A stretch of 64,000 nt of DNA from CBCXTT01 sp965178295 (GTDB lineage Bacteria > Pseudomonadota > Alphaproteobacteria > UBA7879): positions 242,392 through 306,391 of the forward strand of contig CBCXTT010000003.1 in NCBI GenBank assembly GCA_965178295.1. Reading direction: 5' to 3'. Both the position numbers and the translations under genes were made by a program. Positions 1 through 13,675 of this stretch are shown piece by piece. Every line of letters starts with the position of its first letter. Within the stretch, counting starts at the first letter, position 1. Below the pieces are notes generated by a model, which searched no databases, was not told where the DNA came from, and saw only the letters and a program-made list of their open reading frames with translations.

Positions 1-1454
1 TTTGCCTTACCCTGAGTTTCCTTCATAACTTGACCAACAAAAAACCCAAAAATCTTCTCTTTACCTGATTTGTACTGTTGTACCATATTTGTCTTCTCAC
101 TTAAAATTGTGTCAATAATAGACTCAAGAGTAGTCGAATCTGTAATTTGAACCAACCTTTTATCCTGAACAATTTTTTCAGGATTGTCATGAGTTTTCCA
201 CATTTCTTGAAACACATCTTTCGCGATACGTCCTGAAATCACATGCTCTTGTATCAAATCAATTAACCCCGCCAATTGACAGGCTGTCACATGAGAGGAA
301 CAAATCCCTTTTCTTTCCTTTTTCAGCATGGAAAAAACTTCACTAATGAGCCAATTTGAGGTTAACTTCGATACTGAAATATTTTGATGGCCGCCGCGCC
401 AATCTTGTGTTGACTGTACAGTTTCTTCATAAAAATCGGACGTCTCCATATCCGATACAAGTACCGATGCGTCATATGGCGTTACGCCATATTCTTGAAT
501 AAAGCGCCTTTTCTTTTGATCTGGCAATTCTGGCAAGTGCGCACGAATATCCTCTATATATGACTGATCAAGTCGGATGGGCAACAAATCTGGATCAGGA
601 AAATATCTATAATCCTGTGCATCTTCTTTGTCACGCATGGAGCGTGTTTCTCCGGCACCTGGGTCATATAAGCGCGTCTCTTGCGCAATCTTATGGCCAG
701 ATTCAATCAGTGAAATTTGACGGTTCATCTCAAAAGAAATTGCCTTCCCCACAAATCGAATGGAATTCACATTCTTGATCTCAACTCGCACACCCAAGGG
801 CGCACCAGGTCGCCGCACAGAAACGTTAACATCTGCACGCATACTCCCTTCATCCATATTGCCATCACTTGTCTCTAAATAACGCAGAATCAAGCGAAGC
901 TTCTTTAAGAAGTCCATGACTTCTCTCGCATTATGCATGTCAGGCTTGGTAACAATCTCCATTAAGGTGGTACCGCAGCGGTTCAAGTCTATGAAACTCG
1001 ACTCAGGGTCCAAATCATGAATGCTTTTTCCCGCATCTTGCTCCAAATGCAATCTTTCAATACCGATGCGCTTCGTACCGCCGTCATCTAAATCAATATC
1101 CAGATAACCCTCTCCAACAATAGGATGATAGAACTGGCTAATTTGATATCCCTGCGGTAAATCGGCATAAAAGTAGTTCTTTCGATCAAAGCGCGACATT
1201 GGGTTAATCTTTGCATTAAGAGCCAGACCAGTTTTTACTGCCTGTTTCACACAAAATTTATTCAAAACCGGCAACATACCGGGCATGCCAGCATCAATAG
1301 GTGAGACCTGGCTATTGGGCGCTGCCGCAAAAGTTACGGCAGCGCCGGAAAAGAGTTTCGACTGACTTGTGACTTGCACATGCACTTCAAGACCAACTAC
1401 TAATTCCCATACACCGCTTTCTGTTTTGAACAATGTTTCAGGTGTCGGCATCAT
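1..1454 (-). CDS. gatB: Asp/Glu-tRNA(Asn/Gln) amidotransferase subunit B (3' end cut by window)
   Basis: GatB binds misacylated Glu-tRNA(Gln) or Asp-tRNA(Asn) and phosphorylates it, so that ammonia from GatA converts it to the amide. The frame stays open to the window edge: 484 residues are visible, and the last one (FFVGQVMKETQGKA) is typical of the GatB C-terminus, so only about 10-20 residues are missing. The N-terminal part shows VGLEVHVQV, the cradle motifs DLNRCGTTLMEIVT and RADVNVSVR, and RYFPDPDLLPI; the C-terminal half is the tRNA-binding YqeY-like tail. The start ATG at 1454 overlaps the gatA stop by four bases (ATGA), so the two are probably translationally coupled. It is the third gene of gatC-gatA-gatB. 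The family is certain. Confidence 0.97.
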   Translation of the reverse strand, partial: MMPTPETLFKTESGVWELVVGLEVHVQVTSQSKLFSGAAVTFAAAPNSQVSPIDAGMPGMLPVLNKFCVKQAVKTGLALNAKINPMSRFDRKNYFYADLPQGYQISQFYHPIVGEGYLDIDLDDGGTKRIGIERLHLEQDAGKSIHDLDPESSFIDLNRCGTTLMEIVTKPDMHNAREVMDFLKKLRLILRYLETSDGNMDEGSMRADVNVSVRRPGAPLGVRVEIKNVNSIRFVGKAISFEMNRQISLIESGHKIAQETRLYDPGAGETRSMRDKEDAQDYRYFPDPDLLPIRLDQSYIEDIRAHLPELPDQKKRRFIQEYGVTPYDASVLVSDMETSDFYEETVQSTQDWRGGHQNISVSKLTSNWLISEVFSMLKKERKGICSSHVTACQLAGLIDLIQEHVISGRIAKDVFQEMWKTHDNPEKIVQDKRLVQITDSTTLESIIDTILSEKTNMVQQYKSGKEKIFGFFVGQVMKETQGKA

Positions 1455-2932
1455 ACCACCTCTTGCAAGGCATTGACTGAAAACTGTGCATGTTTTTCAA
1501 TGTGATGGCCCACACGCAGCAAAATTTCTTCTTGATAATCGGCTCCTAAAAGCTGCATTCCAATAGGCAGTCCATATGTGGACAAACCAACTGGAACCGA
1601 CAGCCCGGGCATACCTGCCAGGTTTGCAGCCACCGTATACATATCTGACACGTACATCGCCATAGGATCATCAATTTTTTCACCAAGCGCAAAGGCTGTC
1701 GTCGGAGTCGTTGGCGTTAACATCACATCAACTGTTGAAAAAATTGACTTCATTGCATCTCTAAATAGACGCCGAACTTGTAGCCCTCGCAGATAAAAAT
1801 CTTCATAAGCCCCCGCAGACAAAACATAATTCCCAATCATAAGTCTGCGCTTAACTTCTTCTCCAAATCCTGTGGTGCGCGTATTTTCATAAAGTGCGTC
1901 AAGCGTTTCACCTCCTGCACGCATCCCAAAACGCACACCATCATAACGTGCCAAGTTCGCCGCTGCTTCTGCAGGTGCTACAATATAATAGGCTGGTAAG
2001 CCATTATGTGCATGTGGTATGCTTACATCAACAATCTCCGCCCCTTCTTCACGTAGCCAGGTTTCCGTCTTATTCCACCACTTTTGTATTTCGGGATCCA
2101 GAGAGGATGAGCGGTACTCAACGGGTATTCCCACTTTCCGGCCCTCAATACTATGATCCAAACTAGTTCTGATATGAAAAGGAGCCATATGAGCCGAAGT
2201 TGAATCTTTAGGGTCATGATGAGACATGTGTTGCAATAAGTAAGCAACATCTTCAATAGTGTGTCCAATAGGTCCTGCTTGATCCAACGAAGAAGAAAAC
2301 GCAATAATACCCCATCTTGAGCAACGCCCATAGGTGGGTTTTAATCCAACAAGTCCCGTAAATGCTGCAGGTTGGCGAATAGAGCCGCCGGTATCCGTGC
2401 CTAGGGCACCCAAAGCCATGCGTGCAGCCACAGCTGCAGCCGACCCACCAGAAGAACCACCAGGGGTTAATGCTTTGTCATGTTCCGTACTTTTCCAGGG
2501 ATTTATAGATGGGCCATAGGCGCTTGTTTCATTAGAGGAGCCCATAGCAAACTCATCCATATTATTCTTACCTAGCATAATTGCCCCGGCCGCATTAAGT
2601 TGTGCTGTAACTGTTGACTCATAAAATGGGACAAAATTTTCCAGAATTTTTGATCCCGCTGTTGTTCTGACGTCTTTTGTGCAAAAAATATCTTTAACCG
2701 CAAGGGGGAATCCCTCTAAGGGCAACATAGTACCCCGAATTTGACGCTCATCCGCTGCCGTTGCAGCAGAAAACGCATGCTCTGCTGTCTCCGTAATATA
2801 TGCATTGAAATGCTGACAATCAGCTATGCGCGCTAAATAAGCAGACACAACCTCCGTCGGTCTGAAGTCTTTTTTTATATATCCTGCACGCAAATCTCGA
2901 TAGGTAAAACACGTTAACTCTTTTGTAGACAT
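1451..2932 (-). CDS. gatA: Asp/Glu-tRNA amidotransferase subunit A (glutaminase)
   Basis: GatA hydrolyses glutamine and supplies ammonia to GatB in the GatCAB transamidation route to Gln-tRNA(Gln) and/or Asn-tRNA(Asn). The 493-residue length is normal. It shows the amidase-signature fold: the catalytic Lys in LAVKDIFCTKD (about residue 80), the Gly/Ser-rich GGSSGGSAAAVAA block, and GTDTGGSIRQPAAFTGLVG carrying the cis-Ser and nucleophilic Ser. The ATG at 2932 follows a GGAG ribosome-binding site. It lies 3 bases after gatC and overlaps gatB by 4 bases, so the three subunits are one operon. Presence of GatCAB implies that at least one of GlnRS/AsnRS is replaced by this indirect route, as in most alphaproteobacteria. 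Confidence 0.98.
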   Translation of the reverse strand: MSTKELTCFTYRDLRAGYIKKDFRPTEVVSAYLARIADCQHFNAYITETAEHAFSAATAADERQIRGTMLPLEGFPLAVKDIFCTKDVRTTAGSKILENFVPFYESTVTAQLNAAGAIMLGKNNMDEFAMGSSNETSAYGPSINPWKSTEHDKALTPGGSSGGSAAAVAARMALGALGTDTGGSIRQPAAFTGLVGLKPTYGRCSRWGIIAFSSSLDQAGPIGHTIEDVAYLLQHMSHHDPKDSTSAHMAPFHIRTSLDHSIEGRKVGIPVEYRSSSLDPEIQKWWNKTETWLREEGAEIVDVSIPHAHNGLPAYYIVAPAEAAANLARYDGVRFGMRAGGETLDALYENTRTTGFGEEVKRRLMIGNYVLSAGAYEDFYLRGLQVRRLFRDAMKSIFSTVDVMLTPTTPTTAFALGEKIDDPMAMYVSDMYTVAANLAGMPGLSVPVGLSTYGLPIGMQLLGADYQEEILLRVGHHIEKHAQFSVNALQEVV

Positions 2933-2935
2933 TCT

Positions 2936-3232
2936 TTACTCCAGCACTTTAGGCACTTGAAACATATTATGCGATTGCTGTGGAGCATTTTCTAAAATTT
3001 CCTTGGCTTGATTTCCACTGTCAATACTATCTTCTCTCCACACTGTTGTCGTAACCCTATCCTCCATAGGGTTGACAAGCGGCTCAACGTCTGCAACATC
3101 AACATTGTGCAGCTGCTGCACCCACTCAATTACTTTTTCCAACCGCGGTACAAATATTTCGGCTTCTTTGTTGTCAATGCATAACCTTGAAAGCTTGGCT
3201 ACCTTCAGGACCACTTCTTTTGAAATTTTCAT
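2936..3232 (-). CDS. gatC: Asp/Glu-tRNA amidotransferase subunit C
   Basis: Small 98-residue subunit that wraps the GatA-GatB interface and stabilises the complex. The conserved N-terminal helix (VAKLSRLCIDNKEAE), the following LEKVIEWVQQL helix, and the DVEPLVNPMEDRV loop are typical of GatC. It is the first gene of gatC-gatA-gatB. The 153-base spacer upstream, after rpoC, contains a large inverted repeat but no convincing rpoC terminator, so the cluster may be partly read from the rpoBC transcript. A weak promoter-like pair (TTACCA, 18 bases, TATATT) lies on the minus strand in that spacer; I do not rely on it. Confidence 0.95.
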   Translation of the reverse strand: MKISKEVVLKVAKLSRLCIDNKEAEIFVPRLEKVIEWVQQLHNVDVADVEPLVNPMEDRVTTTVWREDSIDSGNQAKEILENAPQQSHNMFQVPKVLE

Positions 3233-3301
3233 GGAATATACTCACTTTTTATAGACCCTAATGCTCGTCAATATACCTGAAGATAAAGTAAATTGGTAAG
3301 A

Positions 3302-3343
3302 TTTTTTTTGAGAGAGCGGCACAAAGGATTCCTCTAAAAAAAA
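3302..3343. repeat. T8/A8 inverted repeat in the gatC-rpoC spacer
   Basis: Eight T (3302-3309) plus GAGAG are mirrored by CTCT plus eight A (3336-3343), giving a 12-pair stem with one bulge and a loop of about 17 bases. Read on the minus strand, the T8 arm comes first and lies just downstream of rpoC. It could act as a weak terminator or processing structure, but there is no GC-rich stem immediately in front of the T run. Confidence 0.45.
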
Positions 3344-3385
3344 GAGCGATGTTCTACCAAATTCACGACATTCCTTGTTCCATCT

Positions 3386-6300
3386 CTAGGCCCCACTAGG
3401 TAGCATCTTCTGCTCTTCTAGAGCGGCATCCCGTGCTGCCGCTATCCGTTTTGTTTCAGATACATAGTACCCTGTGCCCGCTGGCACCAAACGTCCAAGA
3501 ACAATATTTTCTTTCAAGCCACGCAGCTTGTCTGAGCGTCCAGACGCGGCTGCATCCGTTAAGACGCGGGTTGTATCCTGGAATGACGCTGCAGAAATAA
3601 AAGAATTAGTCTGTAGAGAGGCTTTTGTGATCCCCTGAAGAACCGAACGACCCACGGCTGGTCTTAGGCCCTCATTTTCTGATTTTTGGTTTATTTCTTC
3701 AAGCAACTTTTGATCAACATTTTCACCAACCAGCAGTGTCGTCTCACCCGCATCCACAATCTCCTTCTTCTGCAGCATTTGACGTAATATAACCTCAATG
3801 TGCTTATCATCAATCTTCACACCCTGCAGTCGGTAGACTTCCTGAACTTCAGAAACCATATAATCTGCGAGCGCTTCAACACCCAAAACCTGAAGAATAT
3901 CATGCGGGGCTGAATCACCATCAAGCAACTTATCACCACGTTTAACGAAATCACCTTCATGCACTGCAAGGTGTCGTCCTTTTGGCACCAAGTATTCAAC
4001 AGGCTCAAGGTCTGCGTCCTCAGGCACCACAATAATACGCCTTTTTGCTTTATAATCCTTACCAAATTCAACGCGGCCGTCAATTTTGGTCATAATAGCT
4101 AAATCTTTTGGCATCCGCGCCTCAAACAACTCAGCCACACGTGGTAATCCACCGGTGATGTCACGTGTTTTTGAGGATTCCCTCAAAGTACGTGCTAATA
4201 CGCTCCCAGGCTTTACAACGGCTTTGTCTTGAACGTTTAATATGGCCCCTACAGGTAAGAAATAACGCGCTTCCAAACCGTTTGCAAGCTTGAGCGGGTT
4301 CCCATCCTTATCACAAACGACAAGACGTGGCTTTAAGGAAGCCCCTTTAGTTTGCTGACGCCAGTCAACTACAACACGGTTTACAATTCCTGTTTCTTCG
4401 TCAACTATTTCACGTACAGACGCGCCATCTTTAAGATCAACACAATGCACGATACCCTCGAGCTCAGTGATGATTGGAGAAGTGTATGGATCCCACTCAA
4501 GCAAAAGATGGCCGGCCTTCACTTGATCGCCTTCGTTTACAAATAATTTCGACCCATACGGGATACGACGCACATATTTCTCACGCGCCTTCTCATCAAG
4601 AAGCGCAAGCTCTGTATGACGATTCATGACAATCTTTTGTCCCTTATCGTTTTCAACCAGAGCCGAGTGTCGTATAGATACTGTACCATCAAAAGCTGCT
4701 TCGATACTAGATTCTTCGGCGCCACCCTGCGCAGCACCACCAATATGGAATGTACGCATAGTTAGCTGTGTTCCAGGTTCGCCAATGGATTGTGCAGCTA
4801 TCACCCCTACTGCTTCACCAATATTGACTTGAATACCGCGCGCAAGATCACGGCCATAACATTTTGCACAAATTCCGCTTTCCATATCGCAGGTTAAAGG
4901 AGATCTCAAAAAAACTTGATCTACACTGCTGTCATCAATACGATCGACTAAATCTTCATCCAAAAGCGTTCCCACAGCAGCAATAGTCTCTCCCTTAAGG
5001 TTATCAACCACATCTGAAGCCACCGTACGGCCCAACAAACGATCACGCAACGGGAGCACCATCGTTCCACCATCCATAATAGATTTCAGAGTCACCCCTC
5101 TTTCCGTACCACAATCCTGTGCAACAACCACACAATCCTGTGCAACATCAACCAAACGACGTGTCAGGTACCCAGAGTTTGCCGTCTTAAGTGCCGTGTC
5201 AGAAAGGCCCTTACGTGCCCCGTGTGTTGACGTAAAGTATTCATGCACACTAAGGCCTTCTTTAAAGTTTGAAATAATTGGTGTTTCAATAATTTCCCCA
5301 GAAGGTTTCGCCATCAATCCACGCATACCAGCTAGCTGCTTCATCTGCGCCGCAGATCCACGTGCACCAGAATCTGCCATCATAAAGACAGAGTTTACAC
5401 GCTGGCCTTTTTTGATCTCAGAGATGCCCTGCATCATCACTTCAGAAACTTTATCACCGCAATGGGACCAAGCATCGATGGTTTTGTTGTATTTCTCCCC
5501 CTGAGTAATCAAGCCATCTTGATACTGCTGCTCGTATTCCAGAACTTGTTCATACGTTTTATTGACAAGTTTTTCCTTTTCAGCAGGTATGATCAGGTCA
5601 TCTTTACCAAAAGAAATCCCAGAAATCGTCAAATATTGAAAGCCTAATGCCATTAAATGATCTGCAAAAAGAACGGTGTTTTTCTGACCACAGTGACGAT
5701 ACACCATGTCCATGACCTCACTTACTGCCTTCGAATTGAGCTGCCGATTAATACAAGAGTACGGCAAGTTGTAGTTTTTAGGCCAAATTTCAGACAAAAT
5801 CATACGCCCAGGTGTCGTTGCCACCCGTTCAAATTTTTGATTTCCCTCTATATCCACTGTTTCATAACGCGCTATAATACGTGAATGTAGCGTTATAGCT
5901 TTCGCATCAAGGGCTGCGTGAATTTCTCCAATTGATGAAAATAGCATTCCCTCCCCTGGCTCATCTTCACGATCAAGCGTCAAATAATATATGCCTAATA
6001 CAATATCTTTTGTCGGTGTAATGACCGGCCGTCCATTGGCTGGATGCAAGATGTTGTTTGTCGACATCATCAAAACACGTGCTTCAAGCTGTGCCTCTAG
6101 GGACAATGGCACATGAACCGCCATCTGGTCACCATCAAAATCAGCGTTATATGCGGTACAGACAAGCGGATGCAGTTGAATTGCTTTCCCTTCTACAAGG
6201 GATGGCTCAAACGCTTGAATGCCGAGTCTATGCAATGTTGGGGCACGATTAAGAAGAACTGGGTGCTCTCGGATCACTTCTTCTAAAATATCCCAAACTT

Positions 6301-7525
6301 CTGAACGCTCCTGTTCAACCATGCGCTTTGCAGCTTTAATAGTTGTTGCATGACCATATTTTTCAAGCTTGGCATAAATAAACGGCTTAAAGAGCTCTAA
6401 AGCCATCTTCTTTGGCAAACCACATTGGTGGAGCTTGAGATTTGGCCCCACAACGATCACAGAACGACCAGAATAGTCTACACGTTTTCCCAAAAGGTTT
6501 TGCCTAAAGCGGCCATGTTTACCTTTCAGCATATCCGAAAGGGATTTCAACGGACGCTTCGTTGTTCCCGTCATGACACGACCACGACGGCCATTATCAA
6601 ACAATGCATCAACAGACTCTTGCAGCATACGCTTTTCGTTACGCACAATAATGTCTGGTGCTTGAAGCTCTAGCAAACGCTTCAAACGATTGTTTCTGTT
6701 AATTACGCGTCGATATAAGTCATTGAGATCTGAAGTAGCAAAGCGCCCGCCATCGAGAGGTACCAATGGACGTAATTCAGGTGGAATCACGGGCAGAACA
6801 GTCATCACCATCCAGTCTAGTTTACAACCAGATTGTATAAAAGCTTCCACCAAAGAAAGACGCTTTATAATTTTTCGTCGACGCGCATCGGATGCAACGG
6901 TCTTAAGTTCTTCACGCAGCATTGTGCGCTCTTTTTCAAGGTCAATATTAGATAAAACTTCTTGAAGAGCCTCGGCACCCATCTGCGCACGGAATGCATC
7001 TTCTCCATACTCATCTTGAGCATCCAAAAACTCTTCTTCTGTCAGAAGCTGCATTTTTTTCAGCGGAGATAGACCTGGCTCTAAAACAACATAACTTTCA
7101 AAATAAAGAACTTTTTCAATGTCTTTCAGCATCATATCGATAATGGTAGCAATACGACTTGGCAAAGACTTCAAAAACCAGATGTGCGCCACAGGTGCCG
7201 CAAGATCAATGTGTCCCATGCGATCTCGACGCACTTTAGAAAGCGTGACTTCCACACCACATTTTTCACAAACAACACCACGATATTTCATACGCTTGTA
7301 TTTACCACATAAGCATTCGTAATCTTTTACGGGCCCAAAAATACGTGCACAAAATAAGCCATCGCGCTCTGGTTTGAATGTTCGATAGTTAATAGTTTCA
7401 GGTTTTTTGACTTCGCCAAAAGACCAAGAACGGATTTTTTCAGGGCTTGCAATTGAAATACGTACTTCATCAAAGTTTTGTGGATTATTAACCTGACCAA
7501 TTATTTTTTGCAGTTCATTACTCAT
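3386..7525 (-). CDS. rpoC: DNA-directed RNA polymerase beta' subunit
   Basis: Catalytic large subunit of RNA polymerase, 1379 residues, full length for alphaproteobacteria. It shows the N-terminal zinc ribbon (CLCGKYKRMKYRGVVCEKCG, about residues 70-90), the active-site NADFDGDQMAVH motif with the three metal-binding Asp at about residues 459-466, the bridge-helix/trigger-loop region (GEPGTQLTMRTFHIGG), and the second zinc site (Cys of AQDCGTERG plus CDMESGICAKCYG). The ATG at 7525 lies 33 bases after the rpoB stop. Last gene of the rplKAJL-rpoBC cluster. No frameshift or missing active-site residue was seen. Confidence 0.99.
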   Translation of the reverse strand: MSNELQKIIGQVNNPQNFDEVRISIASPEKIRSWSFGEVKKPETINYRTFKPERDGLFCARIFGPVKDYECLCGKYKRMKYRGVVCEKCGVEVTLSKVRRDRMGHIDLAAPVAHIWFLKSLPSRIATIIDMMLKDIEKVLYFESYVVLEPGLSPLKKMQLLTEEEFLDAQDEYGEDAFRAQMGAEALQEVLSNIDLEKERTMLREELKTVASDARRRKIIKRLSLVEAFIQSGCKLDWMVMTVLPVIPPELRPLVPLDGGRFATSDLNDLYRRVINRNNRLKRLLELQAPDIIVRNEKRMLQESVDALFDNGRRGRVMTGTTKRPLKSLSDMLKGKHGRFRQNLLGKRVDYSGRSVIVVGPNLKLHQCGLPKKMALELFKPFIYAKLEKYGHATTIKAAKRMVEQERSEVWDILEEVIREHPVLLNRAPTLHRLGIQAFEPSLVEGKAIQLHPLVCTAYNADFDGDQMAVHVPLSLEAQLEARVLMMSTNNILHPANGRPVITPTKDIVLGIYYLTLDREDEPGEGMLFSSIGEIHAALDAKAITLHSRIIARYETVDIEGNQKFERVATTPGRMILSEIWPKNYNLPYSCINRQLNSKAVSEVMDMVYRHCGQKNTVLFADHLMALGFQYLTISGISFGKDDLIIPAEKEKLVNKTYEQVLEYEQQYQDGLITQGEKYNKTIDAWSHCGDKVSEVMMQGISEIKKGQRVNSVFMMADSGARGSAAQMKQLAGMRGLMAKPSGEIIETPIISNFKEGLSVHEYFTSTHGARKGLSDTALKTANSGYLTRRLVDVAQDCVVVAQDCGTERGVTLKSIMDGGTMVLPLRDRLLGRTVASDVVDNLKGETIAAVGTLLDEDLVDRIDDSSVDQVFLRSPLTCDMESGICAKCYGRDLARGIQVNIGEAVGVIAAQSIGEPGTQLTMRTFHIGGAAQGGAEESSIEAAFDGTVSIRHSALVENDKGQKIVMNRHTELALLDEKAREKYVRRIPYGSKLFVNEGDQVKAGHLLLEWDPYTSPIITELEGIVHCVDLKDGASVREIVDEETGIVNRVVVDWRQQTKGASLKPRLVVCDKDGNPLKLANGLEARYFLPVGAILNVQDKAVVKPGSVLARTLRESSKTRDITGGLPRVAELFEARMPKDLAIMTKIDGRVEFGKDYKAKRRIIVVPEDADLEPVEYLVPKGRHLAVHEGDFVKRGDKLLDGDSAPHDILQVLGVEALADYMVSEVQEVYRLQGVKIDDKHIEVILRQMLQKKEIVDAGETTLLVGENVDQKLLEEINQKSENEGLRPAVGRSVLQGITKASLQTNSFISAASFQDTTRVLTDAAASGRSDKLRGLKENIVLGRLVPAGTGYYVSETKRIAAARDAALEEQKMLPSGA

Positions 7526-7558
7526 AGATGCCTAGCTCCTAATTATACTTGCGAACGA

Positions 7559-11719
<4,161 letters not shown>

Positions 11720-11825
11720 ATTTGCCTCTTTGTCTTCAGTTAACATCAATGTTTGTGTGCATACATATACAAAAACACAAAGTTTTCGCCTTTTCTACGC
11801 AAGAATGTTGTGCAAAGCAGCTCCA

Positions 11826-11846
11826 ACAGGGTTTTAAAGACCCTGT
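11826..11846 (-). promoter_or_regulatory. Hairpin in the rplL-rpoB spacer
   Basis: Perfect 7-pair stem ACAGGGT/ACCCTGT with a 7-base loop, about 105 bases before the rpoB start, in the 148-base rplL-rpoB spacer. No U run follows, so a simple terminator is unlikely. In enterobacteria this spacer holds an attenuator and an RNase III site. A similar role here, lowering rpoBC relative to rplL, is inference. Confidence 0.45.
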
Positions 11847-11867
11847 CACGCCGCATGGCAATAGTGA

Positions 11868-12242
11868 TTACTTAACCTCGGCTGTAGCGCCGGCGGCTTT
11901 TAATTGCTCTTTAATTTTTTCTGCATCCTCCTGAGATATGTTTTCTTTTACTGGATTAGGCGCCCCCTCCACAAGCTCTTTGGCTTCTTTGAGACCAAGC
12001 CCAGTTATGGCTCGCACTTCCTTGATCACAGTAATCTTCTTCTCTCCAACACTCTCCAAAATCACATCAAACTCTGTCTTTTCTTCAGCTACAACAGCAT
12101 CTCCTCCAGTAGCAGGTGCCGCTACAGTGACTGGAGCTGCAGCTACAACACCCCATTTCTCTTCAAGTTGTGTTACGAGATCAGCCGCCTCCATCACAGT
12201 TAGCTCAGATAAATGATCAATAATTTTCTTCAAATCAGCCAT
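11868..12242 (-). CDS. rplL: 50S ribosomal protein L7/L12
   Basis: Acidic stalk protein of the large subunit that recruits the GTPases EF-Tu, EF-G and IF-2; 124 residues, normal length. It has an N-terminal dimerisation helix region, an Ala/Val-rich hinge (about residues 34-50), and a C-terminal domain with EKKITVIKEVRAITGLGLKEAKELVEGAP, the factor-binding helix pair. It follows rplJ by 29 bases, the usual L10-L12 pair, from which the (L12)n-L10 stalk is assembled. The ATG at 12242 is the only sensible start. Confidence 0.99.
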   Translation of the reverse strand: MADLKKIIDHLSELTVMEAADLVTQLEEKWGVVAAAPVTVAAPATGGDAVVAEEKTEFDVILESVGEKKITVIKEVRAITGLGLKEAKELVEGAPNPVKENISQEDAEKIKEQLKAAGATAEVK

Positions 12243-12271
12243 AGTTTTGTACTCCGTTTATCTTAAAATAA

Positions 12272-12781
12272 TTAGCCTTTTTTTGCATATGCAGATATCA
12301 CCTGCGTGAGTTGTGAAGCTGGCGCATTGAACACACTTACCATTTTTTGGGTTGGTGTTGAAATAACTCCCAGAATCTTCGCACGCAATTGATCAAGAGA
12401 AGGTAGTGACGCAAGTGCTTGAATACCGAGGAGATCTAAGGTTTTCCTCCCAAGCACACCCGAAACCACGGATAGCTTTTCATTGTCCTTAGAAAAATCA
12501 ACAGCTATTTTTGCCGCTGCTACCGGATCCTTTGAATAAGCTAGTGCTGTTGGCCCCTGCAAATATGAGGAAATATCCTCAAAGTTTGTTCCCTTCAAGG
12601 CAATGCGTGCCAAAGTGTTTTTTACCACTTTATACTCTGCATCTGCATCACGCATTTTATTACGCAAATCTGTTGCCTCAGCCACAGAAAGGCCATGATG
12701 ATGCGTAACGATCATTACTTCAACATCCTTAAGCGTTTTCTTGAAATCTTGGATAAAAGTTTCTTTTGCCGTTCTATCCAC
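12272..12781 (-). CDS. rplJ: 50S ribosomal protein L10
   Basis: Base of the ribosomal stalk, anchoring L7/L12 dimers to 23S rRNA; 169 residues. The N-terminal RNA-binding part contains VMIVTHHHGLSVAEATDLRNKMR and VVKNTLARIAL; the C-terminal helix that carries L12 ends in LTQVISAYAKKG. The start is GTG at 12781, supported by a strong GGAGG ribosome-binding site 7 bases upstream (GGAGGAAAACAGTG). The 216-base leader before it carries a promoter candidate and hairpins, consistent with autogenous control by L10-L12 binding to the leader, as known in other bacteria. Confidence 0.98.
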   Translation of the reverse strand: MDRTAKETFIQDFKKTLKDVEVMIVTHHHGLSVAEATDLRNKMRDADAEYKVVKNTLARIALKGTNFEDISSYLQGPTALAYSKDPVAAAKIAVDFSKDNEKLSVVSGVLGRKTLDLLGIQALASLPSLDQLRAKILGVISTPTQKMVSVFNAPASQLTQVISAYAKKG

Positions 12782-12997
12782 TGTTTTCCTCCATTTCCTG
12801 ACTGCCTAGGATCACTATTTCACCAGACGTGGAACTGAAAAAAAACAACAGTTTCCGCGTTCCATGTGTCTCATACGGGACCTAAAAAGATATTAAAACG
12901 CTCTTGCGTTACCCATAATCCTTGACAGAAGTTTCATTTAATCTGGATGCACTCTAGTTTATCCAGTAATAATTTGCAAGTCTTTTTTTAGGATCAC
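12782..12997 (-). promoter_or_regulatory. rplJ leader with promoter candidate and hairpins (L10 leader position)
   Basis: Spacer between rplA and rplJ. On the minus strand TTGCAA (12974-12979), 17 bases, TAGAGT (12951-12956) forms a promoter candidate giving a leader of about 160 bases. Inside it are a small AACGC/GCGTT hairpin followed by TTTTAAT (12895-12910) and a longer one pairing GGAAACTG with CAGTTCC around a T8 loop (about 12826-12855). The position matches the autoregulatory L10-binding leader of other bacteria. A covariance-model match to the L10 leader family was not possible here. Confidence 0.5.
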
Positions 12998-13675
12998 CTA
13001 AAAGGCGACTTTCAGCCCAATGCTCATCGTTGAACTCAGAGAAACACGCTTAATATAAGCACCTTTTACCCCAGAAGGCTTGGCGTTCATAAGTGTATCA
13101 ATGAATGCCTGGGCATTTTCGATCAGAGCATCTTCTGAAAAACTCATCCGTCCAATCCCAGCTTGCACAATGCCGGCCTTCTCAGACCGATACTCAACCT
13201 GACCAGCCTTTATCGCCTCTACGGCTTTCTTAACATCAAAAGTAACCGTTCCAAGCTTGGGATTTGGCATAAGACCTTTAGGCCCCAAAACCCTTCCTAA
13301 ACGCCCAACACGTGCCATCATATCCGGCGTTGCAATACAGCGATCAAAATCAATCGTTCCTTTATTCACAAGCTCTAAAAGATCATCAGACCCTACAATA
13401 TCAGCACCCGCTTCACGCGCCTCATCAGCTTTTGTATCTTGAGCAAAAACAGCGACACGCACCGTCTTTCCTGTACCATGCGGAAGATGAAGAACGCCGC
13501 GCATACCTTGATCGGCCTTCCGTGGATCCACATTGAGGTTCATTGCAATCTCAAATGTTTCATCAAACTCAGATGTTACATTTTTCTTTATCAGTGCAAC
13601 CGCTTCTTTTAGTGTATACGCGTGTTCGCGATCTACTCCTGCGTATGCTTTACGCAATCTCTTTCCACGTGACAT
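12998..13675 (-). CDS. rplA: 50S ribosomal protein L1
   Basis: L1 stalk protein that binds 23S rRNA helices 76-78 and helps release deacylated tRNA; 225 residues, near the usual 230. Recognisable segments are FDETFEIAMNLNVDPRKADQ, RVAVFAQD, and the signature LGRVLGPKGLMPNPKLGT at about residues 126-143. The gene starts at ATG 13675, whose A is shared with the TAA stop of rplK (TAATG), indicating coupling. In many bacteria L1 represses its own rplKA mRNA; no obvious mimic of the 23S site was sought in detail. Confidence 0.99.
   Translation of the reverse strand: MSRGKRLRKAYAGVDREHAYTLKEAVALIKKNVTSEFDETFEIAMNLNVDPRKADQGMRGVLHLPHGTGKTVRVAVFAQDTKADEAREAGADIVGSDDLLELVNKGTIDFDRCIATPDMMARVGRLGRVLGPKGLMPNPKLGTVTFDVKKAVEAIKAGQVEYRSEKAGIVQAGIGRMSFSEDALIENAQAFIDTLMNAKPSGVKGAYIKRVSLSSTMSIGLKVAF

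Noticed and set aside
3233..3301. Strong promoter for gatCAB
   Set aside because: Candidate boxes are weak or badly spaced (TTACCA/TATATT; TTGACG with no -10 at the right distance).
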